NCBI GenBank assembly: GCA_963978545.1
Contig: OZ021721.1
Coordinates: 34,087,348 to 34,151,347, forward strand
Reading direction: 5' to 3'
DNA length: 64,000 nt
Origin: Linyphia triangularis
Taxonomy: Eukaryota > Arthropoda > Arachnida > Araneae > Linyphiidae
The notes beneath the pieces are model-generated. The model was given only the letters and a program-made list of their open reading frames with translations, was not told the origin of the DNA and did not search any database. Within the stretch, counting starts at the first letter, position 1; each line of letters opens with the position of its first letter. Shown here piece by piece: positions 18,974-30,580 of the stretch. The translations under genes and the position numbers were made by a program.

Positions 18974-19584
18974 TTTTCTACTGGAATATAAACCCAGTTT
19001 ATCATATTCTGATCGGGAAATATAGACTCGCGTAACCGCTCTATTTCGGGCGTTCTCGGATGCACGTCTACGAGTAAATAACTAAACGGTTTAGAAGTTG
19101 CCTTCTTATAAGCATCCATGAAATATTTTGATTTCGATGGAAACGCTTGTCTAGCAAAACAAGACGCCTGCAATTGATCGCGACTGTTGCGAAAAAAAAT
19201 TATATAATGCGTATTCAAACTAATATCACGCATTACTTTCACTCTGGGAAATAAATTCTGCGTAATTAAAATCACGCTAAAATTCTTATGATGAGAACCT
19301 ACAGTAAACATATGCGCGATTTCGTTCGTTAACGAATTCATCATATCATCTAATACTAACAAGTCAAAGCATTCTTCGTCCGATGGTAGTCCGCATATAA
19401 ATTTAAAATGTTTTTCACTCGTAAACCAAGGCTGCCAAGCGGAATAACACCATACGACCTTTGTGATATCATAATCGTAAACTCGTGCTGCAATCATTCT
19501 TCTAACGAGTTCTGTTTTCCCGCTCTGAGAAGGACCCGTCACCATGCAACTCGAAGGAAATTTCAGTTTGAGCATTGCTTGCAT
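18970..19584 (-). CDS. FtsK/HerA-type (A32-like) genome-packaging ATPase
   Basis: Motor that would load DNA into capsids. 204 aa. Walker A is GPSQSGKT (17-24), Walker B is DLLVLDDMM (73-81), followed by the sensor-like HHKNFSVILITQNLFP segment that ends in the conserved Thr-Gln-Asn. NTHYIIFFRN and the ALL/DVHPRTPE region match Polinton ATPases. Size is at the short end but usual for the family, and the gene is intact. Start overlaps the preceding gene by 22 bp. Confidence 0.93.
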   Translation of the reverse strand: MQAMLKLKFPSSCMVTGPSQSGKTELVRRMIAARVYDYDITKVVWCYSAWQPWFTSEKHFKFICGLPSDEECFDLLVLDDMMNSLTNEIAHMFTVGSHHKNFSVILITQNLFPRVKVMRDISLNTHYIIFFRNSRDQLQASCFARQAFPSKSKYFMDAYKKATSKPFSYLLVDVHPRTPEIERLRESIFPDQNMINWVYIPVEK

Positions 19585-19862
19585 AGTTTATCAAATTCTA
19601 TCTGTAATAATTGTACTCCGTTTATGCTAGGCTTTAAATAATCGCTATCGTCTCTCCAAAATCGACGAAGATCATAAACCTTTTCACCATCTTTTTCGCA
19701 AGTATGCAAAAATATGCGTCTCCCAATATTCTCCGAATGTGTACAACTCGCATTATGCACATTTATTTCCCCTCCGCATGCTGGTTTTTTTACTATAATG
19801 ATACCCAATTCAAGAACGCATGCAATCGCAAGCGATACAATGACAACTATTTTAAAATCCAT
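19563..19862 (-). CDS. Membrane-anchored PC4-like protein
   Basis: 99 aa, first gene of the leftward block, 43 bp downstream of a TATA box. Residues 4-26 form a hydrophobic helix (FKIVVIVSLAIACVLELGII), a signal anchor or transmembrane segment. Residues 45-95 contain EKVYDLRRFWRDD, then LKPSINGVQL and an EFDKL helix. This is the strand-turn-strand-helix signature of the PC4/p15 C-terminal domain (K-V-x-[DI]-[LI]-R-x-[FY]-W ... KPxxxG[IV]xL). A membrane helix on a nuclear ssDNA-binding fold is unusual; an alternative start by splicing could remove it. Not verified by search. Confidence 0.6.
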   Translation of the reverse strand: MDFKIVVIVSLAIACVLELGIIIVKKPACGGEINVHNASCTHSENIGRRIFLHTCEKDGEKVYDLRRFWRDDSDYLKPSINGVQLLQIEFDKLCKQCSN

Positions 19863-19904
19863 CTACTCTCTCAGTCGAATGATGTCTACTAGTCACTATC
19901 TCGC

Positions 19905-19911
19905 TTATATA
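19905..19911 (-). promoter_or_regulatory. TATA box of the leftward block
   Basis: TATATAA on the minus strand, 43 bp before the first leftward ATG. No comparable TATA was noticed before the other leftward genes, so one transcript may serve several. Confidence 0.6.
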
Positions 19912-20017
19912 CCAAGGTAAGTTTTTTTTTTTTTTAAATCAAGCCTGATCTCGCCCCCACATGTGCTTTCATCTCGAGGACTTCGTATCGAAGCAGTGAA
20001 ACTCGTCAGCCAAGGCC

Positions 20018-20498
20018 ATTTCTCGCATTATATTTCTCTCATTTAAAATCTAATATGGTGCGATAAATAGTCCAGACTGACTTTCACGCTAGCATCTGGC
20101 TGCTGCCCTGACTAACCGGCGGTAAGCTTCTATTTTCAAATAGTCTCCTACCATGAGCCAAACTCCTATGCCGTCTCCTGGTCGTTTCAAACCTGTGAAA
20201 CTAGTTTTGCCATTTCACGCATAATATTAGTACTCATTTAAAATCTAATATTGTGCGAGGAATAGCCCAGACTGACTTTCACGCTAGCATCTGCCTGCTG
20301 CCCTGACTAACCAGCGGTAAGCTTCTATTTTCAAATAGTCTCCTACCATGAGCCAAACTCCTATGCCGTCTCCTGGTCGTTTCAAACCTGTGAAACTAGT
20401 TTTGCCATTTCACGCATTATATTAGTACTCATTTAAAATCTAATATTGTGCGAGGAATAATCCAGACTGACTTTCGCGCTACCATCCGACTGCTGCCC
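20018..20498. repeat. 195-bp tandem repeat inside the right terminus
   Basis: GTGCGA... marks recur at 20058, 20253 and 20448, exactly 195 bp apart. Each unit carries CCTGACTAACCAGCGGTAAG, a copy of the inner part of the terminal inverted repeat. About 2.5 units. Confidence 0.9.
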
Positions 20499-20557
20499 TG
20501 ACTAACCAGCGGTAAGCTTCCTTTTTTTGAGCCAGCCTTCTACCTTTTAATACTACT
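20499..20557 (-). repeat. Right terminal inverted repeat (outer 59 bp)
   Basis: Exact reverse complement of 5462-5520. Looser homology extends inward to about 19975. Confidence 0.95.
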
Positions 20558-20563
20558 AACAAA
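20558..20563 (+). repeat. Target site duplication, right
   Basis: AACAAA, matching 5456-5461. Confidence 0.9.
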
Positions 20564-20989
20564 GTAATCGATCTGATCCAAAAACATTGCAGCGAGGGAA
20601 AAAAGAGTTCTCAAAAATTTAATGTCATTGATGAACTGCTCTAAAGTCATTCCTGTAAGCTTTTTCGAATGAGAGCGTGGTTTCAGTCACATATGAATAT
20701 TATTGTTATCCCAATGGAGATCACTACTAATAATTCCACACGTGGCAAACTGTTTGTTAAAATCAATGATCCACCCTTATACAAAAGTTGAAACCAAACG
20801 AATATGTCTTCAGCTGATTAGGATACCGCTAATCAGATACGGACAGAACATGTCAATAAAAACCTTGTGTAGAAATTTTTATAATTTTTTTGATAAAATA
20901 GTTTCAATGGATTGATTTTTGTACCAGTTTTTTATTGCTAACTATAACTAATAACAGCTTATAAAACTTTATATATTATTACACAAATG

Positions 20990-21430
20990 TTCTGTATATA
21001 GTTGTAAATAGTGACGTATTACTTTAAAATTCTATTGTAATTTATTTTATCTTATTTTATTTATTAACAGCCATAATACGGGTTAGAAAAAAGGTGGCAA
21101 CACCTAAAGCAATCGGGAAATTTCGAGATGTTTCTATTTTTTTAACGAGTTGACTGGGTATTTCGAGAAGCTTCTCACAAGCCGGTATAAATTACACCGC
21201 AGCTAAAATCGACAGACAGTTTGACTTTGGAACTCGATGAAAGCTGAACACTTTGAGTGTGCCTGATCTGAATTATCGCTGAATTCGAAGTTGTTGTTAT
21301 TGAAGCTGGAGAGTGATTGCACTGTTTTTCGATTAAATTTTATGTGTCTTTGAAGAACGAATAAATAATAGTTTTTATTTAATAAAAACTGTGCCATCTT
21401 TGCCTCTGTGAAAAATTCATAACAGTATAC
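20990..21430 (+). mobile_element. Possible solo LTR
   Basis: A promoter (two heat-shock elements, TATA) is followed about 170 bp later by AATAAA (21360-21365) with no ORF between, the U3-R-U5 layout of an LTR. TGTAAATAG near 21003 and CATAACA near 21423 could be its ends, but a clean target duplication was not established. It could instead be a small host promoter. Confidence 0.3.
21117..21192 (+). promoter_or_regulatory. Heat-shock-type promoter
   Basis: A four-unit, near-perfect heat-shock element GAAATTTCGAGATGTTTC (21117-21134), a perfect three-unit TTCGAGAAGCTTC (21162-21174), then TATAAAT (21186-21192). Spacing is as in heat-inducible promoters. Confidence 0.55.
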
Positions 21431-24400
21431 ATACCATCGATTGTAAATTCCAAAGAAAATAGTCTAGTTAAGTGTGCTAAATCTGTCATATAACTGTAGT
21501 CCTTGAAACGTCCTTGGCTAAAATTTTAAAAAAAAAAAAAAAATAGGTAATTTGTAATTACGCCTACAATATCATAACTCCAGACAGTTCTAAATATGAG
21601 AAATTTTAATTAATACCGTTATGTAGTTATAATTATAAAACTTTGGAAATATTACACAAATAGAAATAACATCAAATAAAACCGCATATTCTTTTTATTG
21701 ATGTGCATTGGATATATTATACAATTTTCATATTAGCTGATTTAGAATTGAAAGATGCCAAACATAAATTACAGACTAAAAATTTAAAAATATTTTCTAT
21801 GGTGTTTTAAAAAAAACTAATTACTTTTTTTATTTCCAGGCACGTTCATTCTTATATAATGTACATAGTTTATAAATACGAAATAATACCTTTTTTTAAA
21901 GTCGAATTGGAATTTATAAGGTGATTGGGTATGAAGCTAAAATAATGTGTTGCCCAGTTTGAAAACTTTACATACCAAGTATTACCTATTTACATAGGGT
22001 GAGTTGTAAAATAGAGTACAATAAAAAATACTTAATAATATTTACATTGTTTGCAAATGTATGAGAATGTTAAATTAAATATATCGAGTAATCTCGGTTG
22101 TTAACCCTTAAATGCATATGTTGCTAATTGTCTACATTCCTTAAAACCTCATATCTCTTTAAATAGCAACCTTTGCATAGTGATTTTTTTTTTTTTTTTT
22201 TTTTTTTTTTATATTTAATTTTACCAAAACAATTTTATCGTTTCCGAACGCAACTAGAATCTTTGACAGTTTATTTCATTATCTGTGATAATTTTCATTA
22301 TTAAGAGTGCTGTTGGCTGAGTACAATTTCATTTCGGCGGGTGTTACAAATTAAGACTTTTTTAGTTAAAAAGTGATAAAAACATGCAGGAAAAATTGTT
22401 TTTGGAAAGAAACAATCTAAGAGTAGCGAATAACATTTATATTTTTGTATATACTGATAAATTTATACAAGAAAAATGTAGCTTTTTTTAGATGTAAAAA
22501 TACATCAATATGCAAAACCTCTTTTTTTTTTCTTTTTTTTTTTTCGCATTGGCTACACCCATTCCCTGGTTGATTTCAAATTTAAATATTAAAAATAAAA
22601 ATTCATGCATTTAAGTGTTAAACATATTAATAATAAAACAAAAAAGTCAAATGTCCCAGGTATATCGAGCATCAGAGATTGGTTATAAATTAAACACAAA
22701 TTGATCGCATGAACAATCACATAGATTGTACGTTCTCTTTTAATTGTTCTACTAAAGTGTCTTTTGTTGCCTGTTTCTATCAAATCGGTTTGGTGATAAA
22801 CTATTGTGTTTTTCGTTGATTTTAAGATAGCTGCTGCACTTATCTTTTTTGAGCAATTAAAATTAGTTGAAATATTGAAGACAAAGTATTTACTCTTTGT
22901 TTAAAGAAGTTAAAATGGAATGAGTGAAAATCTAGCCTGTAATTGGTATCATTGGTTTTATATATGGTTTCATATTGGTTCATCATATGGTAAATCATTG
23001 GGGTTTCTTTCGATATTTTTTCTCAATAAAAAGAAAACAACCAATTACCTCTGGTTCATGAAAAATAAATTTTCTTGAAAAGCTGCAAAGTTAAACTCTA
23101 TAGGTAATTGAAAGTACACTCACTGAATTATACCTGGTGTTTCTTCACAAACATTAAAAAAAAAAGTATTTCTTGTTTGCTTTTTACCCCTTTTTGTTAT
23201 TTTTTAAAGAGAAACCTTATTTTACGATACGCATGAATTAACCGTTATCCAATTGATATATCTGAGTGATTACCTTTGTTTAAGTAATGTATTCAAAGTG
23301 TCCTGGTGGATGATTATTTAGATTATGAAAATATTGCTGATTTCGTTGCAAGACTACTTTCGATCAATTGTTCTAAGTAATAAAACCTTTCCATTTTGTT
23401 CATTTAACAATCCTATTTTATTCAAATGAGAGAACGTGAATAAACTGCTTCTCTCTTAAGTTCTGTTTATAGGCTCTACAATACTGTTCTTTAGAATTCC
23501 CTATACAAGGTGTTATTAAAATGTTGTTGATATGTTTATTTTTTTTAACAATCAAAGATAGAACATTTGTGTAAATTACAAAAATACTCCAGACATGGTT
23601 AGAAATCATAAAAAGATAGTGTTATTTTCATCGAAAAAATATTTTAAAAATTGATATTGATATTTTAAATTTTGAGATAAAATTGGATATTTTAAAATCT
23701 TAGATCAAACCAAATTGGTGCAGTAAATTACTTTATATCTTTAAAATTGACCAAATTATCACAAGTTTAAAATTAAGTAGAACATGTCTTTATTTATTAA
23801 AATAAATCAGATGTTGCTGATGGTCTTATAATTTGCTCTGATTCAATATATTATTTAATTAAGATTTTCTGTTAAGGAATAGAACACGTTGCATCCATTC
23901 ATGCCTTAAGTGCTTTCCTAGATGCAAATAACACATAATTTTTAGAAATACGTTTGATGGACTCTATTTTCTCTCGTCACACAGCTCTTCAGATGTGACG
24001 TAAGTCACATACATTTTTAATGCATTCTCTTTTAAATATAAAATTTTAATTTTTTTAACATTGATATACTTTGGCCTCTAGAATGACCTTTTAGTTGACC
24101 TTTTCCCTAGGAGCTGCATAAAAATTATGTTATTTCTTAAAATAGACTAAGACTATCTTTTTATTGATTCAATACCTTATTTTTAGCATTTTGATATTTG
24201 ACATTTGTTCCCCATCTATTATACTTAGAGAAATAAACCCATAAAAGCCTTTTTGAAAACTCTGTACATTCCTATGGCTCTTTCCCGATTAGTACCAAAA
24301 TTTTCCCGATTAGGACTCTGCCCAATTTTTTACAATACTAACCAATGTTCAACTCGGGTAATTTATATTCATCTACCACTTACTTCAAAATAATGAAAAT

Positions 24401-27024
24401 CCTAAGTTCTCATTATTTAGTCAAGTAGTTAATTATAGTTCTCTCGGTCTTGATTCTATGGGCTTTTTTTTATTTAAATTAATAATGAGAACAAAATTGA
24501 AATTAAACAAGAGAAGGATTTTAGAAGGATTAGCTTTATAGAGTTATAGAAGTACGTAATTATAAGTTCTCATACTTATCTAACCAGTACTATTTATTTC
24601 TTAAAAGTAAATAAGGTATCGGAATATTACTCTCCGTTCATTTTTTTGCTTGAATATCAGCAAATGGTCGCCTAATTATCAGCTGTTTTGTTTCCATTAA
24701 TAACCCCTCAGAAAAAAACATTTTAAAACTTTTTCACGACAAAAAAATTAGTATGGTAAAGAGTTACTGACCAAGATTTTAGTATAGCCATCTGTTGGGA
24801 GTTTTGGAAATTGATAGCAAAAAATTTTGTTTTTCTTTCTTTAAAACTCTAAAAAATTAATTAAAAACTAATTACAATTTTAACGATGTGGCTGTCAGAA
24901 TAGGAATTAGTGGTCAAAACCTACTTATATTTAGAATTTCAGAGCTCTCCGAATAATGGAAGATAGTTCCTACAGACTGAATCACTGACAGACTTTGTTT
25001 TTACACTATTCATGAGTTGCTGTTTGGAAACTAAACCAGGTCGTCTCTGATTGGAAGACTTCACGTATCATCCGTTTATTCACTTCCAGCTAGGTCTCCC
25101 TGTTTGTTTTGAATATGTTTATCATTTTTAGCGTATGAAAGGCCATCACGTTTTAATATGAAAGATTGAAAGTACACTGTAAGCAAAGTATTAAAAACAA
25201 AAGTAGTAAATTGCAGTTTAGATTATATAATATAGATATAGACGGAAAGGATTGTAAAATAAATTCATTTTGATTAAAAAACGTTAATATTTACACAAAC
25301 ATGTTTTTTATTCAATTTGCTATAATTCTTGCAATTTTTAATTTTTACAATTTGTTTCATTCTCGTTAAAGATCAATTTAAAAAAAAATCGAAAGTACGT
25401 TGCAAACAGAATTCTTTAAAAAATGAATAGCTGTTTAGATGGATTGCTGTTTGCATGGACGGGAAAGAATTTTAAATAGCGCACATTTTTCCCAAATGAA
25501 ATTAATTTTGTTTAGATATTTTAATGTGGTACCTTTTCCCAAAAATTTAAATGTAAAAGTAAATAAAACAAATACCTTTTTTAAACATGTCATTGTTTTG
25601 TTTTTAGTATTTTGCCTGCGTTATACTTTCAATCTTTAATATTATTTTCTATTACTTAATTTAATATTTGTTTCTTAACAAACAATGCGAACAACAAAAT
25701 TGCCAGAATAGAGCAACACGCAAAATATCATGTATCATGGAGAGGTAGCCAGAAATCGAAAAAAGCAACCCCAACCACGCTAATTCAACTTAGAAAAAAG
25801 AAGCGGGGAAAAGAAGAAAAAAAAAAACGTCAACGGATTACTATACTGCTTTTATTCCATTAAAATTGTGGATTTCCTATTTTAAACTTCAGGCTTACTT
25901 TAATGTAGTATTATTTTATGCAAGGTTATTTGTAATACGTTTGATTAAAAAAAATTCGCCGACTTGTGTTTAATGTCATTGTTTTTTCGTTTCATACTGT
26001 CCTACTATGACAGTTGGCAACATTTTTTCGAAATTAAACGGTTATCTGAACACCCCCAGCATAATTATTTTGGATAACTGATGTTCTACTGAAGTACAAT
26101 TGTTAATACTTCAGTCAAACCACATTAGCTGATGTCTTTATTCCTGGTGAAACACCGAAATGAATTGATTTTTTGAAATGAGTCGGTTTTATCTGCGAAA
26201 GATAATTAGTTATAGAATTTCATACCACATACTGGAACAACGCAACATCGTCCGTGCTTCCTTTTCGAATACACTTTAGTTATAGTGATTTAAATATAAA
26301 AATTGGGAGAATCAAACAGACTGAGAAAGATAGTGTTTATATACGCGAGGGGCATATTTACCAATAAAACAAATCCGGGGGGATAAATACCGGTTCCTAT
26401 GACATTCTGGGTTGGCAAAAAGCTGGCTTGTAAAGCATAGGATTCAATGGGAACTTGTGACTGTATTCTATTTTACAATAAAACTGTGAATTATCAAGTT
26501 TCATTTGAGGAATTCATTAAACAGACGTTCTAAATGGATTGTAGACATTCTGCAAAATATTTTGACTTAGTTAAAATTGTAGTTTTTATTTATTAATGGC
26601 TCTTTAATGATTAAATTTCGATGAAATCGAGGTGAAAAGAGCTGATTCTTTTAAAAAGCCGGATGTAGAGTATTAATGCACCTAATGAAAATATTGCGAT
26701 TTAATTTTCTTTTTCATACTAAACAAATGCCTTTCCATATTGCTTTATTGATGTACTGAAAAAAATGACACTTAAATCAGACATTTTTTCAAGTTGATTA
26801 TAAAACAGAAATTCCACTTCATATAATGCATTAGTGTCCATTTATAAAATCTCAAAAGTTATAACAATTTCTGAGTGCTAGTGACACCTATAGTCATTTT
26901 GTTGAAAAATATCTGTAAATGCATAGCAAAGGCAAGCCTTCTTTTGTGTAGAAGGCTCTGCTAAGCTAGATAACTAAAGATTCATTTTCAATGAACTGGC
27001 AACATTATAATCGTAAACAATCTA
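21431..27024. other. Intergenic, upstream of PRIM2
   Basis: AT-rich with long T runs (22,184-22,210; 22,520). All open frames are short and without recognisable motifs. The PRIM2 promoter and any 5' untranslated exon should lie near the 3' end of this stretch but could not be pinned down. Confidence 0.4.
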
Positions 27025-27233
27025 ATGGCGCTTTATATTAAACCTCCGAAAGCTGGAATTAGTTTCAATAAATTATGCCATTTTGTGAAAAAAAGATTGT
27101 TATTCCTACATTTTTTAAAAGGAAAGTCTTTAGATGAAATAACGACTGGTATTCAGCAAGAAACTTTGACTGCTCATTCAGAATGCCTCATAGAAGGGTC
27201 TGCAAAAGACGAAATATCACATTTTATCCTAAG
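27025..27233 (+). CDS. PRIM2: DNA primase large subunit, exon 1 (recognised)
   Basis: PRIM2 with the catalytic small subunit makes RNA primers for DNA polymerase alpha in the nucleus. The gene here has six recognised exons (27025-27233, 31352-31602, 36931-37139, 46787-46945, 49629-49955, 53469-53786), 490 codons in compatible phases. Human PRIM2 has about 509 residues. This exon reads MALYIKPPKAGISFNKL... and ends KDEISHFILR, matching the primase ISHFILR landmark. The donor is AG/GTTATT, phase 2. An in-frame TGA lies 45 bp before the ATG, so this may be the true start. The protein would lack about 25 N-terminal residues relative to human, so a small upstream exon is possible. Confidence 0.85.
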
Positions 27234-27389
27234 GTTATTGATGTTTATATTTTAAATTCAGCTGTACCATAAAGGGTATTACACAAAAGAGCGCTGGGGA
27301 TTTTTGGCAATATACCATAGTTTTTGTTTTAAATAGTTTCAAATTAACCTTTATTTCACTGTTAACAGTTTCACAGCAACCATAAACAG

Positions 27390-28805
27390 TGTATATAGGG
27401 TAAAATGGGTAGTCAAAATATATTCCTTAAAATTCTAGAAGTTTCTAATATATTCATAGTTTTTTAAATTGTACATGGTAGTATGATTTCCCACTTTATT
27501 TTTATTTCAATGATTGGTTTTATATTAGTGAAAACAGTAAAACAACTTTTTTACAGCTTCATGCCATATCTATTGTCTACTTAAAAATTCTGTCTGCAGG
27601 TCAGAATATTTAATAAAATTACATTCCAGTGACAGTTACTGTGTTTATTGAAAAATTTTATTGCTCATTAAAATTGCTGGTAAAATATTTTTTTTTTTTT
27701 TAAACAATTTTGTGATGGGGTAAAATGGGTATAGTGCTAGGCTTAACATTTGTAGGTATTTTTAAGGTGATGATAATAAGTTTTTCTGATTAAAGTCTTA
27801 TTTTTGTTTTAAATTAAATTAAAAATATGTTTCAAAGAACCATAATAAAATACTTTTATATTATTTAAATCTTTTTAAAAAAAGATGGGAAATTAAAAAT
27901 TCTCTGCAAAAAGGAATCAGGAATCTCAACTGGACACTGCCATATTATCACTTTTCAAAGGACGACACACTTGCTGTGTGTTTAAAGCTTTGACCTTACA
28001 TGCCAAAGGTACCGAGTACAAATTCTGCGTTAGACATGGATGTTTGTAGTGGTTTGGAATCCACATTAAACTGTAGGTCCCGGTCTAATTAGCTGTCATT
28101 GTGCATAAAAATAGGTCATTGAGCATACAAACCAACCAATTATTCAATGGAGAGATAGCTTCAAACACAATACTTGTTTCTTCTTATAAAGATTCTGTCT
28201 TATAAAGCATTTTTGTCTGTTATATCTCCAAAATCTTTGAGTATTACAATAATATTTAGAAAAAATTCAAAATTGTAAGGCAAACTTGTCCAAGCTAAAG
28301 TTGGCAAAGTTTTAACGAATGAAGAAGTCATATGAGGTTAAAAAATAAATCTGGAAACCAGACCACTAAAAAAGTTAATACCAATAAGATTTACTTGCCA
28401 AACAAAGTTAAAACTTCATCATAAGACATTGGCTTAACCCTTTTAGTACCGAACAATGATATATCATTGTTCGCCGCACTTGCTAAAAGTGCCAACATTG
28501 ATATATTGTTGCACAAGTGTTGGCCTATGGTTTATTATTTATTTCATGGTTTTTCATTTTTAAACTATCGTATACCCATTTTCACCTGCGTGGTGTAAAA
28601 TGGGTATAGTAAACATATGCCTATAAAATATTTTCTCACAAACATATTTATGCAACAAAATAATAATAAATTATGCATTCTTATTCCCAAGATGTGCAAT
28701 GTTCAAAAAACCAAAATAATAATTGAATTGTTAAACATTTATATGAATATTTTAGCTGAACATTAAAAAAACAGTGATTTTTATACCCATTTTACCCCAC
28801 CCCAC
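27390..28805. mobile_element. Possible DNA transposon with GGGTAAAATGGGTA termini
   Basis: GGGTAAAATGGGTA occurs at about 27,400, again at 27,718 and 28,592, and inverted (TACCCATTTTACCCC) at about 28,783, with another inverted copy near 28,572. Paired direct and inverted copies suggest one or two nested elements in PRIM2 intron 1. No transposase found. Confidence 0.35.
27960..28145 (+). mobile_element. tRNA-derived SINE-like copy
   Basis: GACCTTACATGCCAAAGGTA, TGCGTTAGACATGGATGTTT, TTGGAATCC and the tail GAGCATACAAACCAACCAAT match the SINE copies at 1610, 43,505 and 44,330. The B box is degraded. In PRIM2 intron 1. Confidence 0.65.
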
Positions 28806-29679
28806 TCTACCTTACGACTGATTTATTTTTACACTAAAAAAAGTTGCAAAAAATCACCACTTTGCTACATTGCATATGTGTATGAGATGTGCTTTAGGGA
28901 ACTGGCAACTTTTATTCAGTTGCAGTATCAGACGTATTTGAATTGTTTTTTAACTGCCGACTAAAATGTAGTCAAAGGCAAATAAAGTCAAAGACAGAGT
29001 AACGGATTGCTAATCTAGGATTATAAAATTCACAAATCCTTTTCAAATTAATGCCTCCCAATATGTCTCATCTTTATTTTGATTCAAAATCCAAATTCTT
29101 GATATAACATATTTTGATTTGAATGGTAAATTTTAATTGATTTATGATGTTGTTCATTTAATACTTACATTTAATTTGTGTTCGTTTATTGAAAAGTTGC
29201 AAGTTTTAAAGGACCAAACTTATGCCCTGTCAAAACCGCATTTTATGAATTTTCGTTATAATCTCAGTTTGAGTCCTTAGTATATCATTTAACACCTTTA
29301 TAGATCATTTAAAAGTATGATCCAATAGTGATTGAAGTTTTATTTTAGCGTCTCATTCTTTAACCTAAACATCACAGAGATAGTGCTTTTTCTTTGCAGA
29401 AAGTAACAATTAGAGAGGTAAATACAAGAGCAATGATATTTTGATACATCTCTTATTTGAATGTAGTAGTATTTTGTAAATTTAGAATTTCCAAATCCTA
29501 CTTATTAGCAGACAATTTAACTGAATTTTTTTAAATTCTTGGTTAAAGTAACGCCGTTTGGTACTTGCGTGATAAACCTACCACCTTTTTGTCACAGAAG
29601 AAATCTTGTCAATTGTTGATTTTCTTTCCTGTTGCTAATTATTTCAAGATAAAAAAGGAAGCAGATTTTTATTATTGCA

Positions 29680-30580
29680 TTTTTGTATGATAATCTTGTG
29701 TTTTTATTCACTTCAATTCATTATTATTTGTTTTTTTCACCCTTTAAATGTTTAAATAAGATCAGACATAAATTATAATGACTGTTCCGATTCATCTCTT
29801 TCTTAATTGGAACACCATGAATAAAATAAAAATAAATGCAAGGCATGTTTTTTCCAACATTTTTTAGTTTGATCATCATAGAAGAGGTATGACCCAAGTT
29901 TCAAAGTTAAAAATTAGTTTGTTAACGATATTATTACAACTGATTTTTACTTTGAAAGTGGAAAAAGTTTCAAATTCATCCCATTTTACAGTATTCGGCC
30001 GATTATTTTAATCGCTAATAATTTATCCTTATGTTTTCATAATTATTATAACTGTGAAAGTGTGTAGTTCTTGTTCTACAAATTATAATAACTGGGAGAT
30101 TTATTTATAATTACACAGATGTTTTAACATTTCTAAACACTGCAGAATAAAACTCTGGGTTTGACTTGAGAAAGAATCCCACCATCAGTACTCCAATTTT
30201 GGGTAAATTTAAACTGTCTGCCTTTACAAAACCATCATACATTTTTCAAATAAAGCTTCTTTAAATAAATATTTCCTAAAAGTCACCTACAATGGTCGTA
30301 GTTAATCGTAAAGTAGGAAAAAAGACGAACCAAGCTTAGAAATGAATGTATGAAGTTGTTTGTTCACAAACTTATACAGTAGTGGCGTCACACTTTGGGA
30401 GGAGCTTAAGCGATCGTTTCTGATCACACAACAATGCACTCAGAAAACTTTTTTTTTTAATTTGATTTATAAAAATTTAAGCAATTATTTCAAGTAAAAA
30501 ATGCTTGTATTATTAGTACTTCGTTAAGTACTATGTATATGCCACATTTGGTAATTATTTGTTGATGGTGTCAAATATCC
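29680..30580 (+). repeat. Interspersed repeat, copy 2
   Basis: Second copy of the repeat at 97-1015, diverged by scattered substitutions and indels. In PRIM2 intron 1. Confidence 0.6.

Larger units (their letters stand above)
5462..20557 (+). mobile_element. Complete Polinton/Maverick element, 15,096 bp
   Basis: Perfect 59-bp terminal inverted repeats starting AGTAGTATTAAAAGG lie at both ends, flanked by the 6-bp direct duplication AACAAA (5456-5461 and 20558-20563). Six-bp duplications are the Polinton norm. The cargo is diagnostic: protein-primed DNA polymerase B, retroviral-type integrase with chromodomain, packaging ATPase, adenain-like protease, double-jelly-roll capsid and penton-like protein. 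It is self-synthesising in family terms, but this copy has a frameshifted polymerase and a penton gene with an in-frame stop. It lies about 6.5 kb upstream of the first PRIM2 exon. Confidence 0.97.
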
